Shown: one piece after another, positions 33,039 through 41,330 of the stretch
Position numbering within the stretch: position 1 is the first letter of the stretch
How the letters are laid out: each line of letters begins with the position of its first letter
Origin: DASZZZ01 sp036260375
GTDB lineage: Bacteria > Actinomycetota > CADDZG01 > WHSQ01
Length of the DNA: 62,148 bases
Direction: 5' to 3'
Assembly: GCA_036260375.1 (NCBI GenBank)
Contig: DASZZZ010000020.1
Coordinates: 1-62,148 of the forward strand
Translations under genes and position numbers: made by a program
Notes under the pieces: model-generated
Seen by the model: only the letters and a program-made list of their open reading frames with translations
Databases searched by the model: none
What the model was told of the DNA's origin: nothing

Positions 33039-33619
33039 TGATGTATTTCCTTCGAGGAAATGACGAGTGCGTCGTGTACCTTCCACTCCCCGCTCTCGTA
33101 GCGAAGAATCCACTCAACTTCCTGCCGCAATGCGTGGCTCGTCTTGAGTGGCTCTCCCGTCCTCTCATGGATAAATCGGGGCTCGATCACGACAACCTGG
33201 GTAATGGCGATCTCTGAACGAGACGCGGACGTCACATCGACTTGCTTAGTGGTGAAAGAGCTTCGGTCTATTACTTTGTCCGCGATCAGCTGCCTGATGT
33301 CGTGTGTTGCCGTCCGGATCAAAGGACTGTCGTGGGTCACGATCTGTGATAGGGCCGACAAGTCGCGATCCTCTGAGAGCTCACGCAAGTGTTGATGAAG
33401 CGAGATGAACTCGCGAATGGCGTCGGTGTGTGAAATTGCGTGGCTTGGCGGGTCTTTCGCGCCCTCCTCGGGCGTGTGGTCGCCGGCATCGCAAAAGACG
33501 AGCCCCATCGTGAGGACCGCGAGCACTAATAGGAAGAGTCTCTGCGCTCGCGTGGTCACGCGATGTGCGCCGCCTCGCGACGGAAGTCGCGTGCCGAGAA
33601 TTGAGTTTTCGTCGTGCAT
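33035..33619 (-). CDS. Membrane-anchored or exported protein, unknown
   Basis: A 194-residue protein with a hydrophobic segment at about residues 27-44 (QRLFLLVLAVLTMGLVF) ending near CDAG, possibly a lipobox-like end or a simple anchor. The outer part has a helical region (DAIREFISLHQHLRELSEDRDL) and a strand-rich end (EIAITQVVVIEPRFI, EVEWILRYESGEWKVHDALV) that resembles NTF2-like or Mce-associated folds. No family is assigned. It is coupled to the PKD-like gene by a GTGA overlap, so the pair probably work together at the cell surface. Lower GC than its surroundings. GTG at residue 21 is an alternative start. Confidence 0.55.
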   Translation of the reverse strand: MHDENSILGTRLPSRGGAHRVTTRAQRLFLLVLAVLTMGLVFCDAGDHTPEEGAKDPPSHAISHTDAIREFISLHQHLRELSEDRDLSALSQIVTHDSPLIRTATHDIRQLIADKVIDRSSFTTKQVDVTSASRSEIAITQVVVIEPRFIHERTGEPLKTSHALRQEVEWILRYESGEWKVHDALVISSKEIHQ

Positions 33620-33917
33620 GTATGGCTCCCTGTACGAAACCCCTCACACTAGGTCATAGCGGAACAAGGCAAGCTCTGCAAGTGGCGGGCGTCACATGGA
33701 AGAAAGTGGTAGAGAAGACGCTGTCGCCGGCCGGGTGCCACCTGGCCGGCGCTGACCGCAGTCAGTCGCTCCGCACTCGGGCCCCCCGTAACGTGCCCGG
33801 CGTCAGGGGAGAACCCCGTTCCGTAACGCCTTTGCGCGATCGAACTCCCGGCCCCCGTCTTCCCTCGGCGAGTCGAATCCCCGGCCCCCGGGGGGCGTCG
33901 CCCGTAGGATCGGGCTC
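33620..33917. other. Intergenic region with a hairpin and a short direct repeat
   Basis: About 300 bases without a supported gene. It contains a strong hairpin, CGCCGGCC (33725-33732) with GGCCGGCG (33744-33751), which extends inward to a 3-base loop. Two diverged copies of a short motif (TCGAACTCCCGGCCCCCG-like, about 33839-33900) lie to its right, and GCCCG-TAGGAT-CGGGC forms a small stem just before the next genes. No promoter stands out. Confidence 0.45.
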
Positions 33918-33947
33918 ATGGCCTCTCCGGAGCGGACGCCGGCGTGA
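33918..33947 (+). CDS. Nine-codon leader reading frame coupled to the thioesterase gene
   Basis: ATG 33918 starts a 9-residue frame (MASPERTPA) whose TGA stop overlaps the GTG start of the thioesterase in a GTGA. An AGGA lies about 10 bases before the ATG, while the GTG itself has no Shine-Dalgarno. It may serve to load ribosomes for the main gene. Chance occurrence cannot be excluded. Confidence 0.3.
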   Translation: MASPERTPA

Positions 33948-34717
33948 GCGGTTGGTTCGCATTCAGGCGCGAACGCGACGACGCGCCGATCCGGCTGTTC
34001 TGCCTGCCGCACGCCGGCGGCGGCGCCCTGCTGTTCCGCTCGTGGCACGACGCCCTGCCCGGCGTCGACGTCTGCCCGGTCGAGCTTCCCGGCCGCGGCA
34101 CCCGGCTGCGCGACGCTCCCGTCGAAGACGCGGTCTCGCTCGCGCTCGCCCTCGCCGACGAGATGCAACCGCTGCTCGACCGTCCGTACGCGCTGTTCGG
34201 CCAGAGCATGGGAGCGGTCGTGGCGTTCGAGACCGCGCGGACGCTGCGGCGCGACGGCGCGCCGGTCCCGGCGATGTTCGTGTCGGCGTCGCGCAACTGC
34301 CCGTGCCTGCCCGACGCACGCCCGAAGGTCCACATGCTGCCCGACGACGAGTTCACGGTCGCGCTGCGGCGCTTCGGCGGCACGCCCGAGATCGTCCTGC
34401 AGGACCCGGACATGATGGACCTGTTCCGTCCGACGCTGCGCGCCGACTTCGCGGTCGCCGAGACGTACCGCTACGAGCTCGAGGCGCCGTTCGAGTGCAG
34501 CGTGTGCGTCTATTCCGGCGACGGCGACGACCTCGTCGACGACCCCGGGCTCGCGGCGTGGCAGCGCGAGTTCACCGGACGCTTCACGCAGCGTCGTTTT
34601 CCCGGCGGTCACTTCTTCGTCCAGAAGCACGCCGCCGACGTCCTGCGCACCCTGTCGGAGGATCTCGCGACCGTGACTCCCGGCGGCGTCACGCGCGCGC
34701 CGTCGGCGCGCGACTAG
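33944..34717 (+). CDS. Type II thioesterase (TEII-like)
   Basis: A 257-residue alpha/beta hydrolase of the type II thioesterase family. It has LFCLPHAGGGALLFRSWHDAL (oxyanion side), VELPGRGTRL, and the nucleophile elbow FGQSMGAVVAFE, with Gln in place of the usual His before Ser. MDLFRPTLRADFAVAETY, VYSGDGDDLV (Asp) and FPGGHFFV (His) follow. These enzymes clear misloaded carrier proteins in NRPS/PKS pathways, but no such synthase or carrier protein is in this window. The GTG start is supported mainly by coupling to the nine-codon frame. Confidence 0.82.
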   Translation: MSGWFAFRRERDDAPIRLFCLPHAGGGALLFRSWHDALPGVDVCPVELPGRGTRLRDAPVEDAVSLALALADEMQPLLDRPYALFGQSMGAVVAFETARTLRRDGAPVPAMFVSASRNCPCLPDARPKVHMLPDDEFTVALRRFGGTPEIVLQDPDMMDLFRPTLRADFAVAETYRYELEAPFECSVCVYSGDGDDLVDDPGLAAWQREFTGRFTQRRFPGGHFFVQKHAADVLRTLSEDLATVTPGGVTRAPSARD

Positions 34718-34735
34718 CTCGATAGGCGCCGTGCG

Positions 34736-36184
34736 TCAGCCCTTGACGACGCCGACGGGACGCAGGCGCGCGACGACCTTCGACAGGCCCGCGCCCTCGC
34801 ACGTCGCGACGACCTCCTCCGCGTCCTTGTAGGCGTACGGCGCCTCCTCGGACAGCAGCTTGAGATGCGACTTCGCGACGACGATGCCGCGGCCCTCGAG
34901 CTCGTCGCGCAGCGCCTCGCCGGTCATGACCTTCTTCGCCTGAGTGCGGCTCATCGCGCGTCCCGCGCCGTGGCACGTCGACCCGAACGAGAGCCGTTCG
35001 GCGCCCTTGGTCCCGGTCAGCACGAACGACGCGGTCCCCATGCTCCCCGGCACGATCACGGGCTGCCCGATGGCGCGATAGCGCTCGGGGACGTCGGGGT
35101 GGCCGGGCCCGAACGCGCGCGTCGCGCCCTTGCGATGCACGCACAGCGTCCGGCGCCGGCCGCCGACGTCGTGCGTCTCCATCTTCGCGAGGTTGTGCGA
35201 CACGTCGTAGACGACGTTCATCGCCATGTCGCGCGCGCTGCGGCGGAACACTTGCGCGAACGCGTCGCGCAGCGCGTCGCAGAGAACCTGGCGGTTGGCG
35301 CGCGCGAAGTTGCCGGCCGCGTCCATCGCGCCGAAGTAGGCGTCGGCGGCGGGATCGTCGAGCGGGGCGCATGCCAGCTGGCGATCGGGGACGTCGATGC
35401 CGTGCTTGCGCATGACGCGGTCGACGCTCTTGATGTGATCCGTGCACGCCTGATGCCCGACGCCGCGCGACCCGGAATGGATCATGACGCACACGCCGCC
35501 CTCGAACAGCCCCATGACCTCGGCGGCGCGCGCGTCGCGCACGTCGTCGACGACCTGGACCTCGAGGAAGTGGTTGCCCGCGCCGAGGCTGCCGAGCTGG
35601 GGAGCGCCGCGCTCGACGGCGCGCTCGGAGAGCATCTCGGGCCGCGGGTCGGCGAGCGCGCCGGCGTCCTCCATCGGCTCGAGGTCCTCGTCCCATCCCG
35701 CGCCGCGCGCGACGGCGAAGCGCGCCCCGTCGCGCAGCGCGCCCTCGACCTCGCTGCGTCCGTGCAGCGGCATGCGCCCGCGGCCCCCGACGCCGCGCGG
35801 CACGACGCGCCCGAGCGCGGCGACGAGGTCGCGCAGCCGCGGCTTCACGTCGTCGTTCCAGCGGAGGTCGCTGCGCACGAGCCGCACGCCGCAGCCGATG
35901 TCGAAGCCGACGCCGCCGGGCGACACGACGCCGCCGCCGTCCGGGTCGGTCGCCGCGACGCCGCCGATGGGGAACCCGTAGCCCCAATGGATGTCGGGCA
36001 TCGCGAGGGCCGCGTCGACGACGCCGGGTAGCGTCGCGACGTTGGCGACCTGGAGCGCGGCGCGATCCTCGAGCGCCTTGTCGAACAGCGTCTTGGACGC
36101 GAACACGCGCCCCGGCACGCGCATGCCGTCGACGTACCCGACGGGAAGCTCCCACACGAACTCGTCGACCTGTCGCGGCTCCAC
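34736..36184 (-). CDS. rtcB: RtcB-type RNA-splicing ligase
   Basis: A 482-residue 3-prime-phosphate RNA ligase, full length. Landmarks are MPDIHWGYGFPIGGVAA, SPGGVGFDIGCGVRLV (Cys Mn-ligand), LGAGNHFLEVQ, MIHSGSRGVGHQ, NVVYDVSHNLAKME, VPGSMGTASFVL, and STCHGAGRAMSR, whose His is guanylated. It joins 2-prime,3-prime-cyclic-phosphate or 3-prime-phosphate RNA ends to 5-prime-OH ends. The GTG start has GGGAGG 6 bases upstream. Archease, its activating partner, lies about 0.9 kb upstream on the same strand, with one unrelated-looking gene between. Confidence 0.95.
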   Translation of the reverse strand: MEPRQVDEFVWELPVGYVDGMRVPGRVFASKTLFDKALEDRAALQVANVATLPGVVDAALAMPDIHWGYGFPIGGVAATDPDGGGVVSPGGVGFDIGCGVRLVRSDLRWNDDVKPRLRDLVAALGRVVPRGVGGRGRMPLHGRSEVEGALRDGARFAVARGAGWDEDLEPMEDAGALADPRPEMLSERAVERGAPQLGSLGAGNHFLEVQVVDDVRDARAAEVMGLFEGGVCVMIHSGSRGVGHQACTDHIKSVDRVMRKHGIDVPDRQLACAPLDDPAADAYFGAMDAAGNFARANRQVLCDALRDAFAQVFRRSARDMAMNVVYDVSHNLAKMETHDVGGRRRTLCVHRKGATRAFGPGHPDVPERYRAIGQPVIVPGSMGTASFVLTGTKGAERLSFGSTCHGAGRAMSRTQAKKVMTGEALRDELEGRGIVVAKSHLKLLSEEAPYAYKDAEEVVATCEGAGLSKVVARLRPVGVVKG

Positions 36185-36276
36185 GACGAACCTCCCTGCG
36201 TCGCGCTCGGACCGTCTCGACGAAGTATCCCCGTCGCGGCCCGCAGCACGGCTCGCGCAGGAGACGGCGCTGGGGG

Positions 36277-36936
36277 TTACGAGCGGCGCAGGGCCGTGTC
36301 GATGCGGTCGAGCAGCGTCGTGCGCGCCTTCGTGTTCGCCTCGTAGTCCCGCAGCGTCTGGAGCTCGTCCGCGTTCAGGTCGCCGAGGCGCTGCACGATC
36401 TCGTCGACCGTCAGCGCGTCGTAGGTCGCGATCGGAAGGTCGACGAAGTGCGACTCGACCGCGTCGAGCACGGTGGCACGGTTCTGATGCGCCTTCTCGT
36501 ACTTGTACACGCGCGCGAGGTCGGTCTGCGTCAGGCCGCGCACGCGCGTCCGGATCTCGTCGGCGGTCAGCTCGTCGTAGCGCGCGATCGGGAGCTTGTC
36601 GGCGCTGCGCGGCGCCGCGACCCGGCTGCGCGGCGCGACCGCGTCGACCGCGGCCTCGGCCCGGCGGGCGCCGGTCGCCGCCGAGCGCGTCGCGGCGTCG
36701 GCCGACTCGCCGGCCCGCCGCTCGATGCGGCCGACGCGCCGGCGGACGGCGCGGTCGATCGGCTCGAGGCGCTGCTGACCGCGCGCCACGAGCTCCGCGT
36801 ACAGCTTGCCGACGGTCGGCGGGTCCATCGCGGCGAGCTCGTCGCGCACCGTGGCGTAGGCGCCGAGGGGCAGGAAGACGCCGATCTCCAGAGCCCGCGC
36901 CCGGACGCGCTCCATCGTCTCCGTGACTGGGGGCAT
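36277..36936 (-). CDS. Protein with two C-terminal YD-type repeats, unknown
   Basis: A 219-residue soluble protein. After a helical first half (YATVRDELAAMDPPTVGKLY, Arg/Ala-rich coiled region) come two homologous ~48-residue units starting LPIARYDELTADEIRTRV and LPIATYDALTVDEIVQRL. Each ends with a YEKAHQNR or YEANTKAR segment and a short helix. This repeat is found in actinobacterial proteins of unknown function. GAGGAGG precedes ATG 36936. It lies between archease and rtcB on the same strand, so a link to RNA repair is possible but not shown. Confidence 0.65.
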   Translation of the reverse strand: MPPVTETMERVRARALEIGVFLPLGAYATVRDELAAMDPPTVGKLYAELVARGQQRLEPIDRAVRRRVGRIERRAGESADAATRSAATGARRAEAAVDAVAPRSRVAAPRSADKLPIARYDELTADEIRTRVRGLTQTDLARVYKYEKAHQNRATVLDAVESHFVDLPIATYDALTVDEIVQRLGDLNADELQTLRDYEANTKARTTLLDRIDTALRRS

Positions 36937-37043
36937 GTGGTCCTCCTCGGGTCGAGTGCTTGCAAGTGTTGAAGCGTCGCTAGCGACGAGCTTACCCAGT
37001 CGCCGCCGCTACGCAAACTCGCTCTGCTCGACGTCGAGCCCGG

Positions 37044-37475
37044 TCACACGTCGACGTAGACCTCCGCGACCCAGCCCCCGTCCGCGCGCTCGACCGCCAG
37101 CTGGTGGTACGTGATCGCCTTGACGTCGGTCCCCTCGGGCTCGTCGCCGGCGCCCGCCGGCGCGAGCTCGATCGACGCCCGGACGCGCCCGGGCTCGACG
37201 CTCTCGACGCGCACGCCGGTCACGCGCCCGCCGTGGACCTCGTGCACGTAGAGGACCTCGCCGAGGAGCTCGACGAGCAGCGCACCGAGGTCGTCGCCGT
37301 CGACCTCGATCGCCACCGGCCGTCCGTCCCCGGCGCCGGCGATGCCCATGATGTCGGCGAGCCCGGCGACGGCGTGGGCGAAGGTCTCCTCGAGCGTCGT
37401 CCCGCGCGCCCGGAGGCCGACGTCGGCGGTGTGCTCGAGGATCTCGTAGCCGCTCACGAGCTCAGGCTCGCACAC
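37044..37475 (-). CDS. Archease, RtcB activator
   Basis: A 143-residue archease-family protein: YEILEHTADVGLRARG at the N-terminus, FAHAVAGLADIM, DLGALLVELLGEVLYVHEV and the end AITYHQLAVERADGGWVAEVYVDV. The metal-binding acidic residues (Asp in HTADVG, the terminal DV pair) are present. Archease speeds guanylation and turnover of RtcB. The annotated GTG start leaves six extra residues; GTG 37457 would start at SGYEILEH, as most relatives do. The stop lies 107 bases from the start of the two-repeat gene. Confidence 0.9.
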   Translation of the reverse strand: MCEPELVSGYEILEHTADVGLRARGTTLEETFAHAVAGLADIMGIAGAGDGRPVAIEVDGDDLGALLVELLGEVLYVHEVHGGRVTGVRVESVEPGRVRASIELAPAGAGDEPEGTDVKAITYHQLAVERADGGWVAEVYVDV

Positions 37476-37533
37476 GGGCGAATCCGCCGTCGTTGCCGCG
37501 CGGCTGCGTCAGGTGTAGTAGACCATTGCCCCA

Positions 37534-39093
37534 ATGCGGGACGGCGGTGGAGGCACGGGCAGCACGGGCGACACGCCCGGCTCCGACGCGCGCCTGTCGG
37601 CGCGGCGCCGGGCGGCGCGCCGGCGGATGATGATGCGACGCCGGCGGGCGGCTGCGGGCGCGCTCCTGCTGCTGCTCGTGATCGTCGGGTGGGCGTTCGC
37701 GAGCGGCGGAGACGACGACGCCCCGAGCGCGCGCGGCGACGACTCTCGGACGGACGCGACCGACGGCGACGACGGCGACGGGGGCACGGCACCGGAGGAA
37801 GAGGAGGAGCCGATCCCCATCAAGCACATCATCTACATCATCAAGGAGAACCGCACCTACGACAATTACTTCGCGCGCTACCCCGGCGCCGAGGGCACCA
37901 CGACGGGCAAGACGTCGACCGGCGAGACGGTCCAGCTGTCGGAGGCGACCGACGTGCTCGAGCCCGACCTCGGGCACAGCTTCCTCGACGGGATGGAGGC
38001 GATCAACGGCGGACGCATGGACCGCTTCGACCTCGTCTTCAACGGCGAAAGCCTGAACGGGTACTCGTCGTTCACGCGCGAGGGCATCCCCAACTACTGG
38101 GCCTACGCCGACGAGTTCGTCCTCGGCGACCACATGTTCTCGTCGATGTACGGGCCGACGTTCCCCGAGCACCTCTACACCGTCGCCGCGTACGCCAACG
38201 ACGTCGTCGACAACAAGAACGAGACCGTCGGCGAGGGCGGCTACTGCGGCGACCCCGGGGAGACGACGACCGCGTTCCAGAAGCTGACGCCCAGGGAGAA
38301 GCGGGAGGTCATGGCCGCCGAGCGCGACGAGAGCGGCGGCGGCATCGACGACGAGGACATCCAGACGATCGTGCAGTACTGGCATGACATCCGCGCGTGC
38401 TTCGACTTCGAGGTCCTGCCCGACCACCTCGAGAAGGCCGGCATCTCGTGGCACTACTACGCCGACGAGGGGTCGTGGATGAACGCGATGTTGGCGATCG
38501 ATCACATGTACAACTCCAAGCACTGGGGCACCGACATCACGCCCGAAGAGCAGTTCATCGAGGACATCGAGAACGAGAAGCTCGACCGCGTCTCGTGGGT
38601 CGTGCCCGGCCCCGGCGTCAACGAGCACCCCGGGGGGCCGAGCGTGTGCGTCGGCGAGAACTGGACCGTCGACGTCGTCAACCGGATCATGAAGTCGAAG
38701 TACTGGAAGAGTACCGCGATCTTCCTGACGTGGGACGACTTCGGCGGCTTCTACGACCACGTCCCGCCGCCGCAGAAGGACCACATGGGCCTCGGCCCCC
38801 GCGTCCCGCTGCTGATCATCTCACCGTGGGCCAAGCAGGGCTACGTCGACTCGACGGAGTACGAGTTCTCGTCGGTGCTCAAGTTCATCGAGACGGTCTA
38901 CGACCTGCCGTGCATGACTCACCGCGACTGCCAGGCGAACGACATGATGGACGCGTTCGACTTCGAGCAGGAGATCAAACCCAAGGACCGCAAGCTCATC
39001 CTGGAGCAACGCGACTGCACGGGCCTTCCGGCCAAGACCGCGCGCCAGTACGAGAAACACGGTGACGACGCGTTCGTCTGGCTCGCCGACTGA
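37534..39093 (+). CDS. Phospholipase C/acid phosphatase-like phosphoesterase, membrane-anchored
   Basis: A 519-residue protein. The N-terminus is strongly basic (RRRAARRRMMMRRRRAAA), then has one membrane helix (GALLLLLVIVGWAFAS), then an acidic linker (DGDDGDGGTAPEEEEE). The catalytic domain opens IKHIIYIIKENRTYDNYF, the hallmark of the bacterial phospholipase C/AcpA superfamily, with YGPTFPEHLYTVAAYA, FLTWDDFGGFYDHVPPP and GLGPRVPLLIISPWAKQGYVD. The metal and nucleophile residues of that family are therefore in place. It faces outside the cell and cleaves a phosphodi- or monoester; the substrate is unknown. Start ATG 37534 lacks a strong Shine-Dalgarno. Confidence 0.85.
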   Translation: MRDGGGGTGSTGDTPGSDARLSARRRAARRRMMMRRRRAAAGALLLLLVIVGWAFASGGDDDAPSARGDDSRTDATDGDDGDGGTAPEEEEEPIPIKHIIYIIKENRTYDNYFARYPGAEGTTTGKTSTGETVQLSEATDVLEPDLGHSFLDGMEAINGGRMDRFDLVFNGESLNGYSSFTREGIPNYWAYADEFVLGDHMFSSMYGPTFPEHLYTVAAYANDVVDNKNETVGEGGYCGDPGETTTAFQKLTPREKREVMAAERDESGGGIDDEDIQTIVQYWHDIRACFDFEVLPDHLEKAGISWHYYADEGSWMNAMLAIDHMYNSKHWGTDITPEEQFIEDIENEKLDRVSWVVPGPGVNEHPGGPSVCVGENWTVDVVNRIMKSKYWKSTAIFLTWDDFGGFYDHVPPPQKDHMGLGPRVPLLIISPWAKQGYVDSTEYEFSSVLKFIETVYDLPCMTHRDCQANDMMDAFDFEQEIKPKDRKLILEQRDCTGLPAKTARQYEKHGDDAFVWLAD

Positions 39094-39111
39094 CGCTCGG
39101 CGCGCGCGCCG

Positions 39112-39639
39112 CTAGTCCTGGGGCGGCTCGTCCGGGATGAAGAGCTCCTGGCCGACGTCGAGGAACGCGTCGGGCGCGAGGTCGTTGGCCGCGGCGAGCT
39201 CGTCGGCGTACGCGCCGTCGCCGTAGTGCTCCTCCGCGAGCGTCGTGAGCGTGTCGCCCTCCTGCACGACGTAGGTCTCGCCGGCCACGTCCGGCTCGTC
39301 GGTCGTCGTCTCGTCGTCGGTGGGGCTGGGGCTCGGCTCCTCGGTTGGCGTCGGCGCCGGGGTGGGCTGCGCCTGCTCGAGTGCGGCGATCTCCGAGCGC
39401 AGCCGGTCGTTGTCGCCCTCGAGGTCCTCTATCCGGGCGCGGGCCTGGTCGAGCTCCTCGGGCGGGACGCCCTCGGGTGCGCACGCGCGGCCCCCGAGGA
39501 AGACGAGGATCAGCAGGACGCCCAGGGCGACGAGACGACCCCACAGGATGCGCGGTCGCTCGTGCTCCTCGGGCTCCATGTCCCAGTCGTACGCCGGGTC
39601 CGGTTCGTACGGCTCGAACGGCTCTGTTCGATCAGGCAT
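39112..39639 (-). CDS. LysM-domain membrane protein
   Basis: A 175-residue protein. A short acidic cytoplasmic tail comes first, then a transmembrane helix at about 33-48 (LVALGVLLILVFLGG), a coiled coil (ARARIEDLEGDNDRLRSEIAALEQ) and a Pro/Thr/Glu linker. The C-terminal LysM module is TYVVQEGDTLTTLAEEHYGDG to VGQELFIPDE. LysM binds peptidoglycan glycans, so this is probably a wall-tethered envelope protein. Convergent with the phosphoesterase gene, 18 bases apart. Confidence 0.88.
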   Translation of the reverse strand: MPDRTEPFEPYEPDPAYDWDMEPEEHERPRILWGRLVALGVLLILVFLGGRACAPEGVPPEELDQARARIEDLEGDNDRLRSEIAALEQAQPTPAPTPTEEPSPSPTDDETTTDEPDVAGETYVVQEGDTLTTLAEEHYGDGAYADELAAANDLAPDAFLDVGQELFIPDEPPQD

Positions 39640-39727
39640 CTGTCAAGACCTCGTGGGCATCGAGTCGTGCACGTCTCGGTCAACGCCGCCAGGGTAGCCA
39701 ATAATCGCCATGCCGGCAGCCACCGGC

Positions 39728-40642
39728 TCAGCGGTCGCGAAAGCGGCGAATCATGCGCTCGCTGAGCGCGACGACGAACGCGCGCACGGCGCGCCCGCTG
39801 CGGTGCAGGTCACGCGGCGACATGTTGCGGACCGTGTCGGACGGCAGGTGGTAGTTCGGCTCACGACCGCTCCACAAGAACGCGCCCGGGATGCCGGCGC
39901 GCTCGAACGGACCGTTGTCGGAGCAGTCGCACGTCGTCTCGAAGCGCGCCCGGATGCCGGCCTTGCGAATGCGACGCACCGCAGTGCGCGCGACGATCGC
40001 CGGCGCAAGTCCGGTCGTGCCGACGACGAGCGGGCGGCCGTCGGCGACCATGTCGACCGACACCATGCCGGGCGTCCGGCGGCGCGCCCGCGCGTCGAGC
40101 CGATTGACGAACACCTGCGAGCCGACGTGGTGGCGGCCGTCGGTGCCGTACTCCTCCGACCCGAACGCGACGAGCTTGACGAAGCGCGCCGGGGGCCGGT
40201 CCGCGATCAAGCGAGCGATCTCGAGCAGGATCGCGACGCCCGACGCGTTGTCGTTGGCGCCGGGCGAGCGCGCGACGGTGTCCACGTGCGCGCCGATCAC
40301 GACCGGGTAGCGCAGCGCCCCCGGCCACGTCGCGACGACGTTGCGCGACGTCCGTCCGTCGACGTCGAACTCGCGCACGGCGACGTCGTAGCCGAGGTCT
40401 CGCATGCGCGCGGCGAAGTAGCGCGCCCCGCGTCGCTCGCCGGGCCGCCCACGCACGCGCACGCCGATGCGGCGCGCCAGGACGCGGACGTGGCGAAGCG
40501 CGCGGTCGCGCTCGAACGCGCCGATCGCCTCGGCGCCCGCGGGTCGCGCGTCGGGTGTCTGCGCGCCGGACGGCGGCAGCTGCACGAGCGACGCGCACGC
40601 GAGTGCCGCGACGGCCACGGCCACGGGTCGTCTCGGCGTCAT
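39728..40642 (-). CDS. Secreted M28-family zinc aminopeptidase
   Basis: A 304-residue exported peptidase. Signal peptide MTPRRPVAVAVAALACASLV. Zinc ligands follow the M28 order: His in VVIGAHVDTV, bridging Asp in PGANDNASGV, Glu-Glu in FGSEEYGTDG, Asp in VSVDMVADG and His in NYHLPSDT. One CDCSDN segment may form a disulphide or bind metal. It resembles single-domain aminopeptidases of the M28 family. GGGAG precedes ATG 40642. It is 16 bases downstream of the LURP-one/scramblase-like gene on the same strand. Confidence 0.9.
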   Translation of the reverse strand: MTPRRPVAVAVAALACASLVQLPPSGAQTPDARPAGAEAIGAFERDRALRHVRVLARRIGVRVRGRPGERRGARYFAARMRDLGYDVAVREFDVDGRTSRNVVATWPGALRYPVVIGAHVDTVARSPGANDNASGVAILLEIARLIADRPPARFVKLVAFGSEEYGTDGRHHVGSQVFVNRLDARARRRTPGMVSVDMVADGRPLVVGTTGLAPAIVARTAVRRIRKAGIRARFETTCDCSDNGPFERAGIPGAFLWSGREPNYHLPSDTVRNMSPRDLHRSGRAVRAFVVALSERMIRRFRDR

Positions 40643-40658
40643 CGAGCCGCTCCCGCCG

Positions 40659-41276
40659 TTACGTCCAGTCGAACGCGCTGCCGGCGACGTCCTTCTGCTT
40701 CATGATGAGGTCGATCGCCATCGCGGCGCCGAGCGCAAGCGTGCGCAGCGGCTCGGTCGTGCCGTCGTCGACGCGCACGCCGTACGTGTCGGCGTCGGTG
40801 AACGCCTCGCGCGCGAGGCCGCGCCACTTCTTGTTGACCTCGGCCACGGGCCGCTCGGTCGTGTCGACGACGGCGAAGTCGCGCGCTCGCCAGTTGCGCG
40901 CCCGGACCTCGCCGACTTCGTGCCCGGTCGCGTCGGCGATCGTGAAGCGCGCCTTGCCGAGCCGCACGCGCTTTCGCACCGTCCCGACGAGCGCGCCGTC
41001 GCCTCTCGAGACCTCGAGCGCCATGCGGAACCACGGCTTGTGCATCGTCAGGACGAGCGCTCCCGACGCGTCGGTGAGCTCGAGCGTCACGGGCAGCGCG
41101 ACGTCGAGGTCGGTGCCGAGCCGGGCGAGGAACGTGAAGATCGACTGCTTGGTCTGCATGATCGTGCCGACCTGCATCCCCGTCTCGTCGAAGACGCGGT
41201 ACTCGTTGCGCATCTCGAAGAGCTTGGCCTTCTGCTCGACGACGAGCGACGGCAGCTCCAGCAGCGAACGGTCCAT
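40659..41276 (-). CDS. LURP-one/scramblase-like (tubby-fold) protein
   Basis: A 205-residue protein with a beta-barrel wrapped around a hydrophobic helix, as in LURP-one-related and phospholipid-scramblase proteins. Strands read ELPSLVVEQKAKLFEMRNEYRVFD in two pieces, QVGTIMQTKQS, ALVLTMHKPWF, KARFTIADATGHEVGEV and REAFTDADTYGV. The C-terminal helix is hydrophobic (TLALGAAMAIDLIMK). The physiological role of bacterial members is unclear. ATG 41276 lies 54 bases from a divergent ABC1-family kinase gene. Confidence 0.75.
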   Translation of the reverse strand: MDRSLLELPSLVVEQKAKLFEMRNEYRVFDETGMQVGTIMQTKQSIFTFLARLGTDLDVALPVTLELTDASGALVLTMHKPWFRMALEVSRGDGALVGTVRKRVRLGKARFTIADATGHEVGEVRARNWRARDFAVVDTTERPVAEVNKKWRGLAREAFTDADTYGVRVDDGTTEPLRTLALGAAMAIDLIMKQKDVAGSAFDWT

Positions 41277-41330
41277 GCCGGGCAGCGTACTCGCGTTCGC
41301 GCGCCGGTGCCCGGCGCGTAGAGTGCGGCG

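Noticed and set aside
33839..33900. Possible tRNA remnant (TCGAATCCCC-like T-arm sequences, two copies)
   Set aside because: No acceptor stem, D-arm or anticodon arm can be built around either copy. It is better described as a short diverged direct repeat.
33944..34717. A natural-product biosynthetic cluster implied by the type II thioesterase
   Set aside because: No adenylation, ketosynthase or carrier-protein gene is present within the window on either side.
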